NCBI GenBank assembly: GCA_964020085.1
Contig: OZ026601.1
Coordinates: 12,937,959 to 13,001,958, forward strand
DNA: 64,000 nt
DNA from: Micromussa lordhowensis
Taxonomy: Eukaryota > Cnidaria > Anthozoa > Scleractinia > Lobophylliidae
Reading direction: 5' to 3'
Part shown: positions 51,738-61,652 of the stretch, in pieces
Layout of the letters: the number at the start of each line of letters is the position of its first letter
Numbering within the stretch: position 1 is the stretch's first letter
Program-made: the position numbers and the translations under genes
Notes under the pieces: model-generated
Seen by the model: only the letters and a program-made list of their open reading frames with translations
What the model was told of the DNA's origin: nothing
The model's database searches: none

Positions 51738-53498
51738 TTAATGAACTTGAAAATTAAGATAATCCTTGGAAACGGTTTGAAAAGTGTACTGTCTGCCTAA
51801 GCGGGCGGCAGATTCATAAAATAGTTTGTGATAAGCAAGGTCTGTGCGCCAACGGCTTAGCGCATCAGCTAACACTTTATGGACGCCTGGAATGTGATGA
51901 GCAGTCAATTCACAATCATGGACGGCGGCTGTGAACCAGAGTTCCCGTAAACAACGTTGCATGAAGTGATCCTTCAAAAAACCAGAGTTGACAACTGTAA
52001 CAGCTGCTTCGTTGTCGCAGGACACAAGGAATTTGCGGTGGGAAAGCTTGGCAGCCCAAAACTTGACAGCTACGACAATAGTGTAGAGTTCTAAAGCAGT
52101 AATATGTCCGGCACTGCGCACGATGTCCTCGGGAAACTCGCACGTGAAACATTCGTTAAGACAGGTCGCTCCGCCAGCGTGCAATGATGCGTCCGTAGTA
52201 AACTGAAGATCGTCGAATTCCCAGTGAATAGGTTTGATGAGTGAAGTGCCATTGAAAATTGGTAGGAAATCCAGCCACCAAGCTATGTCAGCTTTCATGT
52301 CTGCTGAGACCGGAAGTCGTGCGCGTGTTGATGGAAAAGCGCGTAAACTGTTCAATAAACGCGACATAAAAATGCGACCCGGTTTGACACAAGCAGTCAC
52401 GAAAGAGAGTTTGCCGAGAAGAGACTGTAATTGCTTTAGAGTGTAAGATTCGCGAGAAGACCAAGAAGACAGTTTGGAGAGCAGATCCTTGACACGGGTT
52501 TCCGTGACTGAAAGTGTAAAATGATCCGAATCGACCTCCACACCAAGACAAACCATGTTGGTAGAAGGTGGACAGTCTTTGTCGGGTGAAGTCTGCAGTC
52601 CGAGCTCGTGGAGTAGATCCTGTAGAGTCTGAAAAGCCATTGAAGCCCGCTCTGGGGTGTCGGCGCCGTAAAAATCGTCGAGATAAACATCAGCGAAGAA
52701 ACCGAGTGCGGTAAAACAATGAACTACTGCTTTGGTTGTTCTCTGGCAAATCATGGCGGATGTCCTCAATCCGAAAGGACAACGCGTGTCAAAATAAAAC
52801 ATGTTCTTATGGGGAAAGCCTAGATAAAAGTAATCCTTAGGGTCAATGGGTAACTGGCGATACGCGCGCTGAAGATAGAGCTTGTAGAGTAAACAACCCC
52901 TGCCATGTTGTAAGATAAATTCGCAAAGCCGGTCAATGCAGGGAAGTCGTAGCTTGTAATGTTCGTCTAAATAGGTGTTGGCAGGGATACCACTATTAAC
53001 CAAGCAAGACGGGGGGAAACTCAAATCCATGACCACGTGTCGTTTCGTGGAACCGCGCTTCGGTACTGTCTGCAGAGGGGAACAGATTAGAGGCCGTGGC
53101 AGAGGATTATGAATGAAAGGACCCGCAATAGCGCCGAGCTCAAGTTTGGTAGCAATGTAATAATCGGCGTGCTTGGAGTAGGAAAGCGCGGAAGGGTGAT
53201 TTGAAGAAGATGATTCGGGTAACTTATCGGCGGTGTAATTTATCGGCCATCCATAGCGTAAAAATTTAACAATGTTTGAATCATGATAGTCTTGTAATCT
53301 GAACTCCCAAGCCATGATATTGAGGGGCGTGACAACGGGAACCTCTGCCCCAAACGCGTTAGGCAAGTCATGTTTTGATGCTAAAATATGTTTGATAATA
53401 GGCAAAACCGATGCTAAACAGTCCGAGGAAGAGGTCGTTGAAGCGTCAGCCGTAAGACTGTCCGTATCTAAAACATCCGGAGGTGTTAGTAGAGCCAA
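51738..53498 (-). CDS. DIRS reverse transcriptase/RNase H with a motif-A Asp lost
   Basis: The open frame is about 586 codons and has no good ATG at its start, so it was probably expressed by frameshift or read-through from Gag. RT motifs: VVMDLS, then motif A LYKLYLQRAYRQ where Tyr208 (codon 52875-52877) replaces the catalytic Asp normally in KxDL, and motif C YLDDFYGA at 272-279, intact. RNase H has TTDAS, ALELY, CDNEA and LADALSR, with all four acidic residues kept. The substitution needs only G to T. Confidence 0.88.
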   Translation of the reverse strand: MALLTPPDVLDTDSLTADASTTSSSDCLASVLPIIKHILASKHDLPNAFGAEVPVVTPLNIMAWEFRLQDYHDSNIVKFLRYGWPINYTADKLPESSSSNHPSALSYSKHADYYIATKLELGAIAGPFIHNPLPRPLICSPLQTVPKRGSTKRHVVMDLSFPPSCLVNSGIPANTYLDEHYKLRLPCIDRLCEFILQHGRGCLLYKLYLQRAYRQLPIDPKDYFYLGFPHKNMFYFDTRCPFGLRTSAMICQRTTKAVVHCFTALGFFADVYLDDFYGADTPERASMAFQTLQDLLHELGLQTSPDKDCPPSTNMVCLGVEVDSDHFTLSVTETRVKDLLSKLSSWSSRESYTLKQLQSLLGKLSFVTACVKPGRIFMSRLLNSLRAFPSTRARLPVSADMKADIAWWLDFLPIFNGTSLIKPIHWEFDDLQFTTDASLHAGGATCLNECFTCEFPEDIVRSAGHITALELYTIVVAVKFWAAKLSHRKFLVSCDNEAAVTVVNSGFLKDHFMQRCLRELWFTAAVHDCELTAHHIPGVHKVLADALSRWRTDLAYHKLFYESAARLGRQYTFQTVSKDYLNFQVH

Positions 53499-53507
53499 AT
53501 CCTGTAG

Positions 53508-54623
53508 TCAAACAGAGTTTTGGGGCGGGATCGGATTTCTCCTTTTCGGACAGTGCAACATGGGATGATCTCTGGTACAGACGCGACATTTGTGACGGGC
53601 GTTGAAGACATCTTGATTTGACTTGTTGCAAGAACACGAGCCATAGTAATTCCATTGACGACATGATTTTTCCGCTTCGGGTTCTACTGGTGGACGCTGT
53701 GGTGAAGAAGACGCTTGCGTGGGAGACGAGACCGGATTGGCATTGAAACCGTAGATCGGAATGCAGATCGGAATGCTTGAAAAAGGTAACTGCCTTATCC
53801 CTGATCTCGTTAGAGCTAGGCCATTCCAGACGCCATAACTCGATCTGTCGTGTGATGTGCGAATGAAAAGAACGTACACTTGACCAGGAGTAACTTGATG
53901 CCTTGAGCATCAACAACTCGAGGTAGTCAAGCATAGCGGATTTCTTAGCAATATCATAGGATTTGATCATCGCTAAAAAACCCGCTACAAACTGTGGTAA
54001 ATCGATCTTATCATATTCGATACTATTACTGGTACCTGGGGCAAATTCGTGTGGCCAGTCAACAGCACGCTTCTTCCTATTCGCTCCCGCAGACGCGGAT
54101 GGACTTGTTTTCTCGCCAGAGTCACCATCCGGAGAAGAATTGGGGGCGTGGCGTAGACGTAAGACTTCGAGCTCTAACGCAAGCTTCTCTTTCTGTAGCT
54201 CGACTAGGCGAATCTCTTGCTGGAGGTCTCACTCCGGAGAAGCTGATGGTTGTGGGGGCTGATGGTGAGTGCCTTTAGGCTGCAGAATCTTGGTTGGCTT
54301 ATAATCCGGAGGAGAAAGATCGTCCTGACCTAGGTCGTAAAGATGGAGGTCAAGGAGCTTGCTTTGAAGCGCGGCGTACTTGTGACCAGGATCAGGTACC
54401 GCTTCACTTTTCTTTTTGTTTCTTTCTGATCTCGACCTTGCGAGTCAGAAAATAGCGAAGGTGAGGGTAACAAGTCGCGTTCGTCCGGGTCATCAAAATT
54501 CTGTAGATGACGTTGGAAATCCTCGTATATGAAGTTAGGATCCCTCTTACTTGGTTTAGGCAGTCTGGTTGAACGCCTTGGTTGTGGATCTGTGTAAGAA
54601 GCTGGAGGACCTGATTGAGCCAT
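53508..54623 (-). pseudogene. DIRS Gag-like protein, multiply frameshifted
   Basis: The start MAQSGPPASYTDPQPRRSTR is at 54623. Coding sense continues through a frame change near 54415, a TGA near 54230, a coiled-coil (LQQEIRLVELQKEKLALELE), VDWPHEFAPGTSNSIEYDKI, and another frame change near 53770. It ends with a DIRS-type zinc-finger region (WNYYGSCSC, then HKCRVCTRDHPMLHCPKRR). The order is collinear, so at least two indels and one stop have accumulated. Confidence 0.8.
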
Positions 54624-54775
54624 GATGAAGAAAGAGCTTGGTCTATGACTAACGAAATTAAGCTTGACCGCGTTGCAAGAGATTATGACTGACTGATAGA
54701 AACATATCTGCACTGATTTTATAATGGCTATGACATCATAACATTTAACAATTAACCATCCTCACAGGCTGATGA

Positions 54776-54813
54776 TTGACACGAGGAGATGCTCCTCCCT
54801 CTGATTTCCCCAT
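54776..54813 (-). pseudogene. 5' stub of a Polinton ORF cut by the DIRS element
   Basis: The ATG at 54813 opens MGKSEGGASPRVNH and then runs into DIRS sequence. It lies 3' of the core-like protein on the same strand. Confidence 0.4.
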
Positions 54814-54819
54814 TCGAAC

Positions 54820-55430
54820 TCAGCCTCTTCCTTTTTGTATTCCACTTCCTCCTTTCAATGCATCAATAATCATTGGAATACCAATACTAGCTAGTAACGT
54901 GCCAATACCATTTCCTACTTGTTTCTGTGTAATTTTAAAAAGAAGATCTTCTCCTGTTTTATGAGCTCTAGCTAAATCTCCTATTTGACCTTTCGTTAGT
55001 AAATCTCCCATTTGCGCAAGCATGTAAAGATTTTTATTTGGTACTTGAAATAATTGACCACCCCACCACTAATTTTCTTAACTATTTGACTAGCACGTTC
55101 AGAAGCTAACCCTGCTAAAGCAGACAATCCTAGTGTTTTACCAATTGTAGGAGCTACTGTCTTGAATAATGGCATTACAGCGCTAAAAATTCCACTACCA
55201 GTTTGTTTCCTGATATGATTCTTTGAAATAGTAATAACCATTCCGTTATTAGCAGTTTTGTTTTTTGAGAGTCTCTTAACAGTATTCATTGGAACCATTA
55301 AAACATCTGGTCCTGATAAAGAATTTTTATTTAGACGTACTTTAACTTCTTCTATGTTTTTGTAAGCTTTAGCTAGCTTTCTCCTTTGTCCTTCAGAAAG
55401 TTTGCCAGAAATTTGTTGTAATTCAGTCAT
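54820..55430 (-). pseudogene. Polinton core-like protein, one frameshift
   Basis: The first part is 55430 to about 55060 (MTELQQISGKLSEGQRRKLA, then SLSGPDVLMVPMNTVKRLSK and GSGIFSAVMPLFKTVAPTIG). The second part, in another frame to 54820, has MLAQMGDLLTKGQIGDLARA and ends in a Gly-rich tail. In related Polintons these form one protein of roughly 210 residues. A single indel near 55020-55060 separates the halves. It is basic and Gly/Ala-rich with hydrophobic segments and may be a DNA-associated or minor virion protein; the function is unproven. Confidence 0.7.
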
Positions 55431-55567
55431 ATATTATTTATGTATCATAAATAATATATATTCTGTGAAAAGTTTCATTCATTACTATGAATCATCACAT
55501 CCTAAATCAGGATTAACACATATGACATATATCTAAAAGAAATTCATTAAAAATATTTTCTTCTTCT
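55431..55567. other. AT-rich spacer between Polinton genes
   Basis: It contains a near-palindromic AATAATATATATT / TATTATTTATG patch just upstream of the core-like gene start, possibly a late-type promoter. Nothing else is seen. Confidence 0.3.
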
Positions 55568-56235
55568 TTAAACATAATTTGCATTAATTTTGGTTTTAAA
55601 GTCAAACCAAAAGTTCCACATGAAAGTGAAAACCAAGCAGCGATATAATTTAAGTTTACATCGTGGACCTATTACAACTGATTCAAATTCTATTTTTTCT
55701 TTATTCCATGTAAAAAAAATTGTTTGTAGTTTGTCTTCACGATAAAAGAGAGTAAATTCCATCTTTGATGGGTAATCAAGATAGACTGTTTCGTTTTTAT
55801 TCATTTTGTAAGGTTTCTTACATATTCTTTTCCAGAAACCACCTTGCCCATATTCATCATACCCTTTAACATTTTCAATAGGTATATTTCCATTTAATCC
55901 CCATTTATTTTTATGGTAAGCATTAATGAAGAATTCATCTAATTCTTTCGCTTTTTTTTAAGTATTTATCTTCACAATTAATTTGCATGCAAAGTACCTT
56001 GATAATTACCATCTTTATCAAAGTTTTCTTTTAAACCGAAGGGTGTATTTCCATCATATTTAACAAATAATGTTTTTCCTTCATATAATATACCAATTTG
56101 TCTGGCGTTATGTTTGTTTGGCTTTGGTTTTGAAAAAGTGATCTTTGAAGTGTCAAGATCAAGGAAATTAACAATTTGCTCTTCAGTTTTTCTTTTTTTT
56201 TGCAGTCTGGCACATATTCATCATTATTATTTTTT
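55568..56235 (-). pseudogene. Conserved Polinton protein of unknown function, several homopolymer frameshifts
   Basis: Collinear coding segments: NNNDEYVPDCKK; after a shift in an A9 run, NFLDLDTSKITFSKPKPNKH and GILYEGKTLFVKYDGNTPFG; a second shift in an A8 run near 55945, then GLNGNIPIENVKGYDEYGQG and GFWKRICKKPYKMNKNETVY. It ends in YLDYPSKMEFTLFYREDKLQ and the rest of the frame to 55568. The pattern is common in cnidarian Polinton loci. Both clear breaks fall in poly-A runs. Confidence 0.6.
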
Positions 56236-56444
56236 TTAATTAATTTTTTTTCATTTCTTTTTTTTCACATATAAAATGATTTTTTCTTCTATTTTTTTGT
56301 AATAATTTAAAACCGTAAGGGATTAATTGAATAAACCATGTTACAATAAATTTTACCTTAATTTTATGATCTTCATCATCTTCCCAATAAGTACTTAAAA
56401 TCTGTTCTTTTGAATAATCAATGTAATCAATCAATTTGTCTTGG

Positions 56445-58205
56445 TCACATTCAGCAATATCTTGGACTCGAAGTCTGGCTGCGACTGCGGCATCTCGCCT
56501 TGGTCTGAAGGCAAGCGCTTCAGGATTCAGTGGAGGTTTCGGCGCTTCTCGAGACTTGTCACAGGACAGCTCCAGTAGATACAACTGCTGTACTGCTCTC
56601 TCCAGATACCTCTTGCCTGCTCGAAGCTTCACAGCTCTCACGACGCCATCACGTCCTGCAATTAGCTCTTCCTCTATTCCAAGCTTCCACTTATTCCTGT
56701 CTTTGTTGTTGTCTTTGATTAGGCACACATCTCCCTTCTCAACTCCACAAGGGGAGTCTTTATGTGTCACTGTGTGACGTTCTCGCAGCCCACGAAGGTA
56801 CTCTTTTGTCCAGCGGTTCCAAATTGCATCCTTGCATAGTTTCACTGAGCGTCTGATTTGTGGGTTCTCTTCATAGTGTAGCTCCCTCCAGGGTAGAATA
56901 TTTGGTTGGCTGAAGAGCATGGAATTCAGTGTCAAGACTGGTAATTGTGCGTCAGTGCGACAGTGGGCGACCATTCAAGGCTATTTCTACATCCAGAAAG
57001 ACTTCTTGCAGCTCATCAAAGGTTAGATAGGCGTTGCCGATAGTTTTCCTCACTGCTGTTTTGACCAGCCCTATCATGCACTCGAACTGGCCTCCCCACC
57101 AGGGGGCTTGACTTAGGTTGAACTTCCACATGATTTGGTGACGTGCAAGGAAATCGTTTAGCTTCTCGTCATTTTGTACTTGCTTTTCCATGCTGCGGCT
57201 CCAACGAAAGTACTGCCGTTGTCTGAATAGATTGTACTTGGTCTGCCACGCCATGCTATTAATCCTTTTAGGCTGAGAAAGAATTCATCGGTCTGCAAAA
57301 GCTTCTTGCCAGGTCGAGGTACAGTGCCCTTGTCAGACATACAGGCATACAGAATAAGGTAGGCTTTTCCTTCGCGTTTTTCAGCAGCTTTAAAATTGAT
57401 TGGGCTGGCATAGTTGACCCCCCACAACTTGAAAGGGAGTGGATCCTGCGGTGCGATCTCGCGATAGTAGTCCAGGAGGCAGTACAGGAAAGGCTGTGGC
57501 CTGGAATCGTTTGCATCCTGGGCATTTTTTCACGATATGCTTCGCTAGTCGTCTTAGGCGCGGGACTCAATGCCGTTGTCGTACTTTCGCCATTGTCAAC
57601 TGCATCCCTTCGTGTAGAGTAGATTCACGAGCTTCTTCCACAAACTTCTCTGTGTAGACTGCTGTATCTGGGAGATGCCCTGTATCCTCCCCCGGCATTC
57701 AAGGAGTTGCTGGTCGCTTAGCGAGCTGTAAGTTAAGCTGGGAGCGGTCGTTTTCATAATGCTTTGATTTCTCCCTTCTTGCTGCGCTCTCTTCTCCCAG
57801 AATCTTTTGTGAATGCTTAGTTCTTCGGTGGTTAAGTGGCCCTGTTTTCCTTAGATGCCTTGCGTTCTGGACAAATCTACCTAACCATCCACCAATGTGC
57901 AACACGCGCCAGAGACCATAGTTGTCAAGAATTACATCAAATCCATCCACCTCTTGGTCGGTAGCGAGCTTGAATATCTCTCGTACCGTCCTTGCTTCAG
58001 CTAGTATTTCAGCAGTGGCAGTTGTGGTTATGTCGGCTGGCCAAGCACTTGGGAGTGAGAGCCATTTCGGACCATGCTAACAGGGGTCGCCGTCTTGTGC
58101 TACAGGCCCTCCACGACTCCCAGGGTCAGCAGGATTCTCTTTGGTAGGCACATATCTCCACGTTATCCAATTCTTATCCTGGATTTTGCGCACAAATTCA
58201 CATAC
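56445..58205 (-). pseudogene. BEL/Pao RNase H end and integrase
   Basis: In order: FVRKIQDKNWITWRYVPTKE and NPADPGSRG (RNase H C-terminus), KWLSLPSAWPADITTTATAE, the linker VLHIGGWLGRFVQNARHLRK, then the integrase core. The first catalytic Asp motif reads WGVNYASPI (Asn in place of Asp). The second is IYSDNGSTFVG, and the third is the Glu in APWWGGQFECMI. The DUF5641-like C-terminus (KGDVCLIKDNNKDRNKW, then RAVQQLYLLEL) follows. Several frame changes occur, for example around 57350 and 57560. Confidence 0.82.
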
Positions 58206-59361
58206 AAATTCTTCTTTATCTCGCGTACTATTTCAGACTGCTTGGGGCTCAGGGTTTCCAAATGCTGCTCAATGACCCCTCCTAACAAGAAGGACAAGGA
58301 ACCTAAACCAAACAGAGCTCTTGTAAAGCGGAGAGTCTCAACTTCTTTGATCTTGATGCTCTTTAACCAATAGAACCTGAGAGCGTCTCTTTCTTCCGGT
58401 CGGATTAACCTGAGAGCATCTCTTTCTTCCGGTCGGATTCTGACTGGCAACAACGCTTTTTTGATATCTCCAGTGATGGCAATTGGATTGAAACGTCCTC
58501 GAATTAACACGCTCCATAGTTGATTTTGTAGCGGCGGACCAGTGTTGAGACATTCGTTAAGAGATGGTGCACCGTCCCAGGCCCTTGTGGAGGCGTCATA
58601 CACTATTCTCAGCTTAGTGCTTTCAGTAGTTTCACGCAGGACTCCCTTGTAATATAGAATTGCCGTCCTTCAACAGAGTTTGGGGCACGCTCAACTATTC
58701 CCTCGGCCAACTGCTCCTGGATCGCAGCATTGTAATCATCAATGGACCCATTCTTCTCTAGTTTCCGTACAAGGCTAGCGAGTCTGTGTAGACTTCCTTC
58801 CTTGATGTTTGGCAAGGGGGAAGGATTTCCCTTCCACGGGAGACCGGTTTCGTACCACCCTTCTTCGCTCCTCCACAGCTGTTCGTTAAACTCATCATAG
58901 ACCACACCCCGATCCCCTGTGGGTGAGCCTGCTAACCCGAAAACATCTAGCTTACAAAGTTCTTAGTCAACTCTTGACGTTTGTGTGAGAAGCATACTGG
59001 TGGTGTCGATTTCTTTACCAGGCAAAGTGATAGTTCAGCCCAAACTTGCTACAGCGTCCCATTCTCTTTCCACACGTTGAGGCTCGGTGGTGCTGATTCT
59101 TGGGCATTCCCTGTTTCCTAGGATGATGTGCACGGGTAGGCAGGGTCTCTCGTCATTGTCATCCATGGTCATGCCCTTTAGGTGAGGGTGTTTCTCTACA
59201 AGCTTCTTGTAACAAGGGTTGTCTAACATCATGAGGTGCGGCTTCTCTACTTTACTGACTTCTGCTTCCATCTCAAAGTTTCCCTTCACTGAGTTAAGTT
59301 TGATCCGATAAACTTCCATCACCCGACTGCTCGTGCCCAACATCATCTCAATCTTGTGCAA
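58160..59361 (-). pseudogene. BEL/Pao protease end and truncated reverse transcriptase
   Basis: 59361-59035 encodes the post-protease linker (EVSKVEKPHLMMLDNPCYKK, then GNRECPRIS). 58905-58160 encodes the RT start (YETGLPWKGNPSPLPNIKEG, IQEQLAEGIVERA, MYDASTRAWDGAPSLNECLN, then GDIKKALLPVRI and LRFTRALFGLGSLSFLLGGV). It breaks off just before the YVDD box and joins RNase H sequence. A 33-bp in-frame duplication (about 58375-58440) repeats the RPEERDALR motif. Confidence 0.82.
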
Positions 59362-59391
59362 CCCAGAATGATAAGGTTTTGCACCAATTCT

Positions 59392-60846
59392 CTAAAGCAG
59401 TGCTGCAGAAGCGTAGGAGCTTACTGTGCCAGAATCTAGAAGAGCATGACATTTTATTCCTGCAACTTCCACCACAATCACTGGGTACACAACAGGACCA
59501 TCGCCAATTTGCGTAGCTGTCATTGAGTTGTCTGCGTTTCCTCTGTCACGGCTTGAGGTGTGGTGTCTTCTGTTGCAAAACAAACACGCTTTTCTGCTCT
59601 TGCATTCCGTCTCCCTGTGATTTTCTCCGGCACAGTTAAAGCAGAGGTGTTTTCTGAGGAAAATCTTCCTTCTTTCGCTTGGATCAGCAACTTGAGTGCA
59701 TTTGTGCGGCCTTTGATCAGTGCTGTTGCAGTAAACATATCCATGAGGACACGCGTCGCCTAGTTGAGTGTTAAATTTGTTTGAGTTATGCCAGGACTTG
59801 TCACTTGATCTGATGGTTACCGGATTTCTTTCTGTCCATCCCTGGACGGCGTACACGAATTTCGGAAAGTCCCATTCTTGCCAGTTTTCACCTATTCTGA
59901 CCAAGTCCCGTCTGATCCTGGGTAATTTGTCAATTGACATACAAACATAGCCATTTACTTCTTTAAGTTTGCCCAGCGTCTTGAGAGCTTGAACATTGAA
60001 CGAGAGTGCTTCATAGAATTGATGGATCTTCGCTGGGTTCGCCCCACTGATTGCTGGTAATCCTATTATGTTTTGGACGTATGCATTCACTATTTCAGAG
60101 GTTTTCCCATACTTGGTCCTTAGAATGTTCTTTGCCCGTTCATACCCCTCACTTAAGAAAGGGAGACCATCTCTTCCCGCTCTGACTTTGGGTTCTAAAA
60201 AATCTTTGAGATAAGCGAATTTAGTTACTTTTTTTTTTTTTTTTTTTTAATACTTTTAATTAGTAACAGTTCTACATTACAATGTGGACATTACTTACAG
60301 GTTACAGCTAATAGCTAGATATACAACTACCTACAACACTACAGCTACCAACAAATACTAACCTTATTTACAAAAATACTTACTTAGTTACTGCCGCCAT
60401 GTTACTACATTTGCGTGATCCTTCTTGGATTCTTCTATTTTCCGCTCATATTCTAGTTTCTGCTCAAGCTGCACGCGTTCAAATTTAAGCTGATCTTCAG
60501 GCTACTTTGCTTTAGGCTCCTCTGTTTCTTGAGCTATGAAATCTTCTCATTTAAGGCTAGCCAAGTGTTCATTTATATGAGTTACTATAACGTCAACATG
60601 AGCGACCTGGTTTTGAATTTCTGTGCTCCACTTTGTAATATCCTCTTCGGAATTGCCCACTTTAAACCTTTCTTCAACAACTTGAAGCTTTATAGGATAT
60701 CTATTTGGTTCACTATGGTACTCAGCGCCTCGCGATGACAGTTGATTGCGAGCACATTCCCCAACTCTAGTATGTCCTATGTTTTACGCAATGTAAATAC
60801 AAGAAGTTTAGATTTACCCCCAATGTCTGGTTTGAGTTTCTCCATT
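59392..60846 (-). pseudogene. BEL/Pao Gag and protease, split by a retroposed insertion
   Basis: The start is MEKLKPDIGGKSKLLVF near 60846. Coiled-coil pieces follow (DQLKFERVQLEQKLEYERKI), with stops between them. After the insertion at 60230-60383 the frame resumes as KFAYLKDFLEPKVRAGRDGL and continues to zinc knuckles (LCFNCAGENHRETECKS and CLFCNRRHHTS) and a protease active site (ALLDSGTVSSYASAALL). The capsid region includes YERAKNILRTKYGKTSEIVN. Confidence 0.8.
60230..60383 (-). mobile_element. Poly(A)-tailed retroposed insertion with 9-bp TSD
   Basis: TTAGTTACT occurs at 60221-60229 and again at 60384-60392. Between them are 154 bp that begin with a T run on the plus strand, which is a 3' poly(A) tail on the minus strand. 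This is the signature of LINE-machinery insertion of a short transcript (a SINE or a 5'-truncated LINE). It splits the BEL gag. Confidence 0.88.
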
Positions 60847-60879
60847 TAGGCTCGCTGCCTGATAAAAACCGTTTACTTC

Positions 60880-60897
60880 ATCCCGTCGGAGGTGCCA
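60880..60897 (-). promoter_or_regulatory. Candidate BEL/Pao primer-binding site
   Basis: On the minus strand TGGCACCTCCGACGGGAT begins one base after the CA end of the candidate LTR. TGG at the LTR edge, complementary to a tRNA CCA end, is the expected form. The tRNA was not identified. Confidence 0.55.
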
Positions 60898-60898
60898 C

Positions 60899-61056
60899 TG
60901 TGTTGCAAATGCCAATAAACACCAGACTATTCTTCACAAACATCATGGTTTATTTTCCCTTAGTTACAGTATTCACTGATCACGTCCCGATTTATCGATA
61001 CAAGTTGTGAGTAATATTTCTTGGTGGGTTTTCTTTTATCACTGATGTGCGACACA
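60899..61056 (-). repeat. Candidate 5' LTR of the BEL/Pao element
   Basis: 158 bp start TGTG and end CACA on the minus strand, directly upstream of the primer-binding site and gag. The right limit rests only on the TG...CA rule, because the partner LTR is missing. Confidence 0.4.
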
Positions 61057-61383
61057 CCCTAATGATGATATATGGACAGATTAATTGGTTCTAATGTCCA
61101 CATTGAAATCATGAAAAAAAAGGATCACATAACGCAAATCACTTATCTTTCTGAATATCACATAATACAACTAAAAATATTTTGACACCAAAGTTCAAGC
61201 TTTCTATTTGATTCTTAAAACCTTCATTTTTGATAGATAAGACGTTTATTTCATTTTGTAACTTTTCAAGTTTCTCCTCCAAATGTATGGGTTCAGCAGC
61301 AAGTGGAGCATCAGGGTCAGTTTCTGTCTAGAACGTAACACTGCTTGTACGTCACTTCCTCAAAGGTAGTCTGCACACGAGCC
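61057..61383. other. Non-coding stretch
   Basis: AT-rich; I see no gene or repeat. Confidence 0.35.
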
Positions 61384-61652
61384 AAGTGGCCCGTCAGGCC
61401 GGAGCTTATCCCGGTTTCTATGGCATGCAGCGACTAGGAATATTTCTACTACCCCTGGATGGGATGCCAGTCCATCGCAGGGTTACCCCCAGCATTAAAT
61501 TCACCGGTACCCATTTATACACCTGGGTGGAGAGAGGCACTGTGAGATTAAAGTGTCTTGCCTAAGAACACAACGCAATGTCCCAGGCCAGGGCTCGAAC
61601 CTGGAGCGTTCGCTCCAGAGTCTAGTGCACTAACCATGAGGCCACTGCACCT
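61384..61652 (-). repeat. tRNA-derived SINE
   Basis: On the minus strand, a tRNA-like head (TGGCCTCATGGTTAGTGCAC as A box, GGTTCGAGCCC as B box) is followed by a body containing CACCCAGGTGTATAAATGGG and TGCGATGGACTGGCATCCCA. This combined structure is a widespread invertebrate SINE type. No tail or target duplication was resolved. Confidence 0.75.

Larger units (their letters stand above)
50440..54780 (-). mobile_element. DIRS-type tyrosine-recombinase retroelement
   Basis: On the minus strand the order is Gag-like, RT/RNase H, tyrosine recombinase, as in the DIRS order of retrotransposons. Base composition is higher in GC than the Polinton DNA on either side, which marks the limits to within tens of bases. 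The exact terminal repeats were not resolved. Each of the three proteins is damaged: Gag by frameshifts and a stop, RT and recombinase at catalytic residues. Confidence 0.85.
46951..56445 (-). mobile_element. Decayed Polinton/Maverick, interrupted and truncated
   Basis: Several genes typical of cnidarian Polintons lie on the minus strand in AT-rich sequence: DNA polymerase B N-terminus (46951-48030), a small basic protein (48042-48284), two zinc-ribbon proteins (48285-48683), adenovirus-type protease (48912-50300, split), a core-like protein (54820-55430, frameshifted) and a second conserved protein (55568-56235, frameshifted). The polymerase active-site part, integrase, ATPase and capsid genes and the TIRs are missing. 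A DIRS element (about 50440-54780) and a 946-bp insert (49035-49980) sit inside it. The ends are fusions to Kolobok and BEL/Pao sequences. Confidence 0.82.
56445..61056 (-). mobile_element. Decayed BEL/Pao LTR retrotransposon, 3' truncated
   Basis: On the minus strand, from right to left: a candidate 5' LTR (60899-61056, TGTGTCGCAC to AACACA), a primer-binding site (60880-60897), gag, protease, partial RT, RNase H end and integrase. It stops in the integrase C-terminal region at about 56445, where AT-rich Polinton sequence begins, so the 3' LTR is absent. Multiple frameshifts, an internal deletion and a poly(A)-tailed insertion show that it is dead. Confidence 0.85.
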
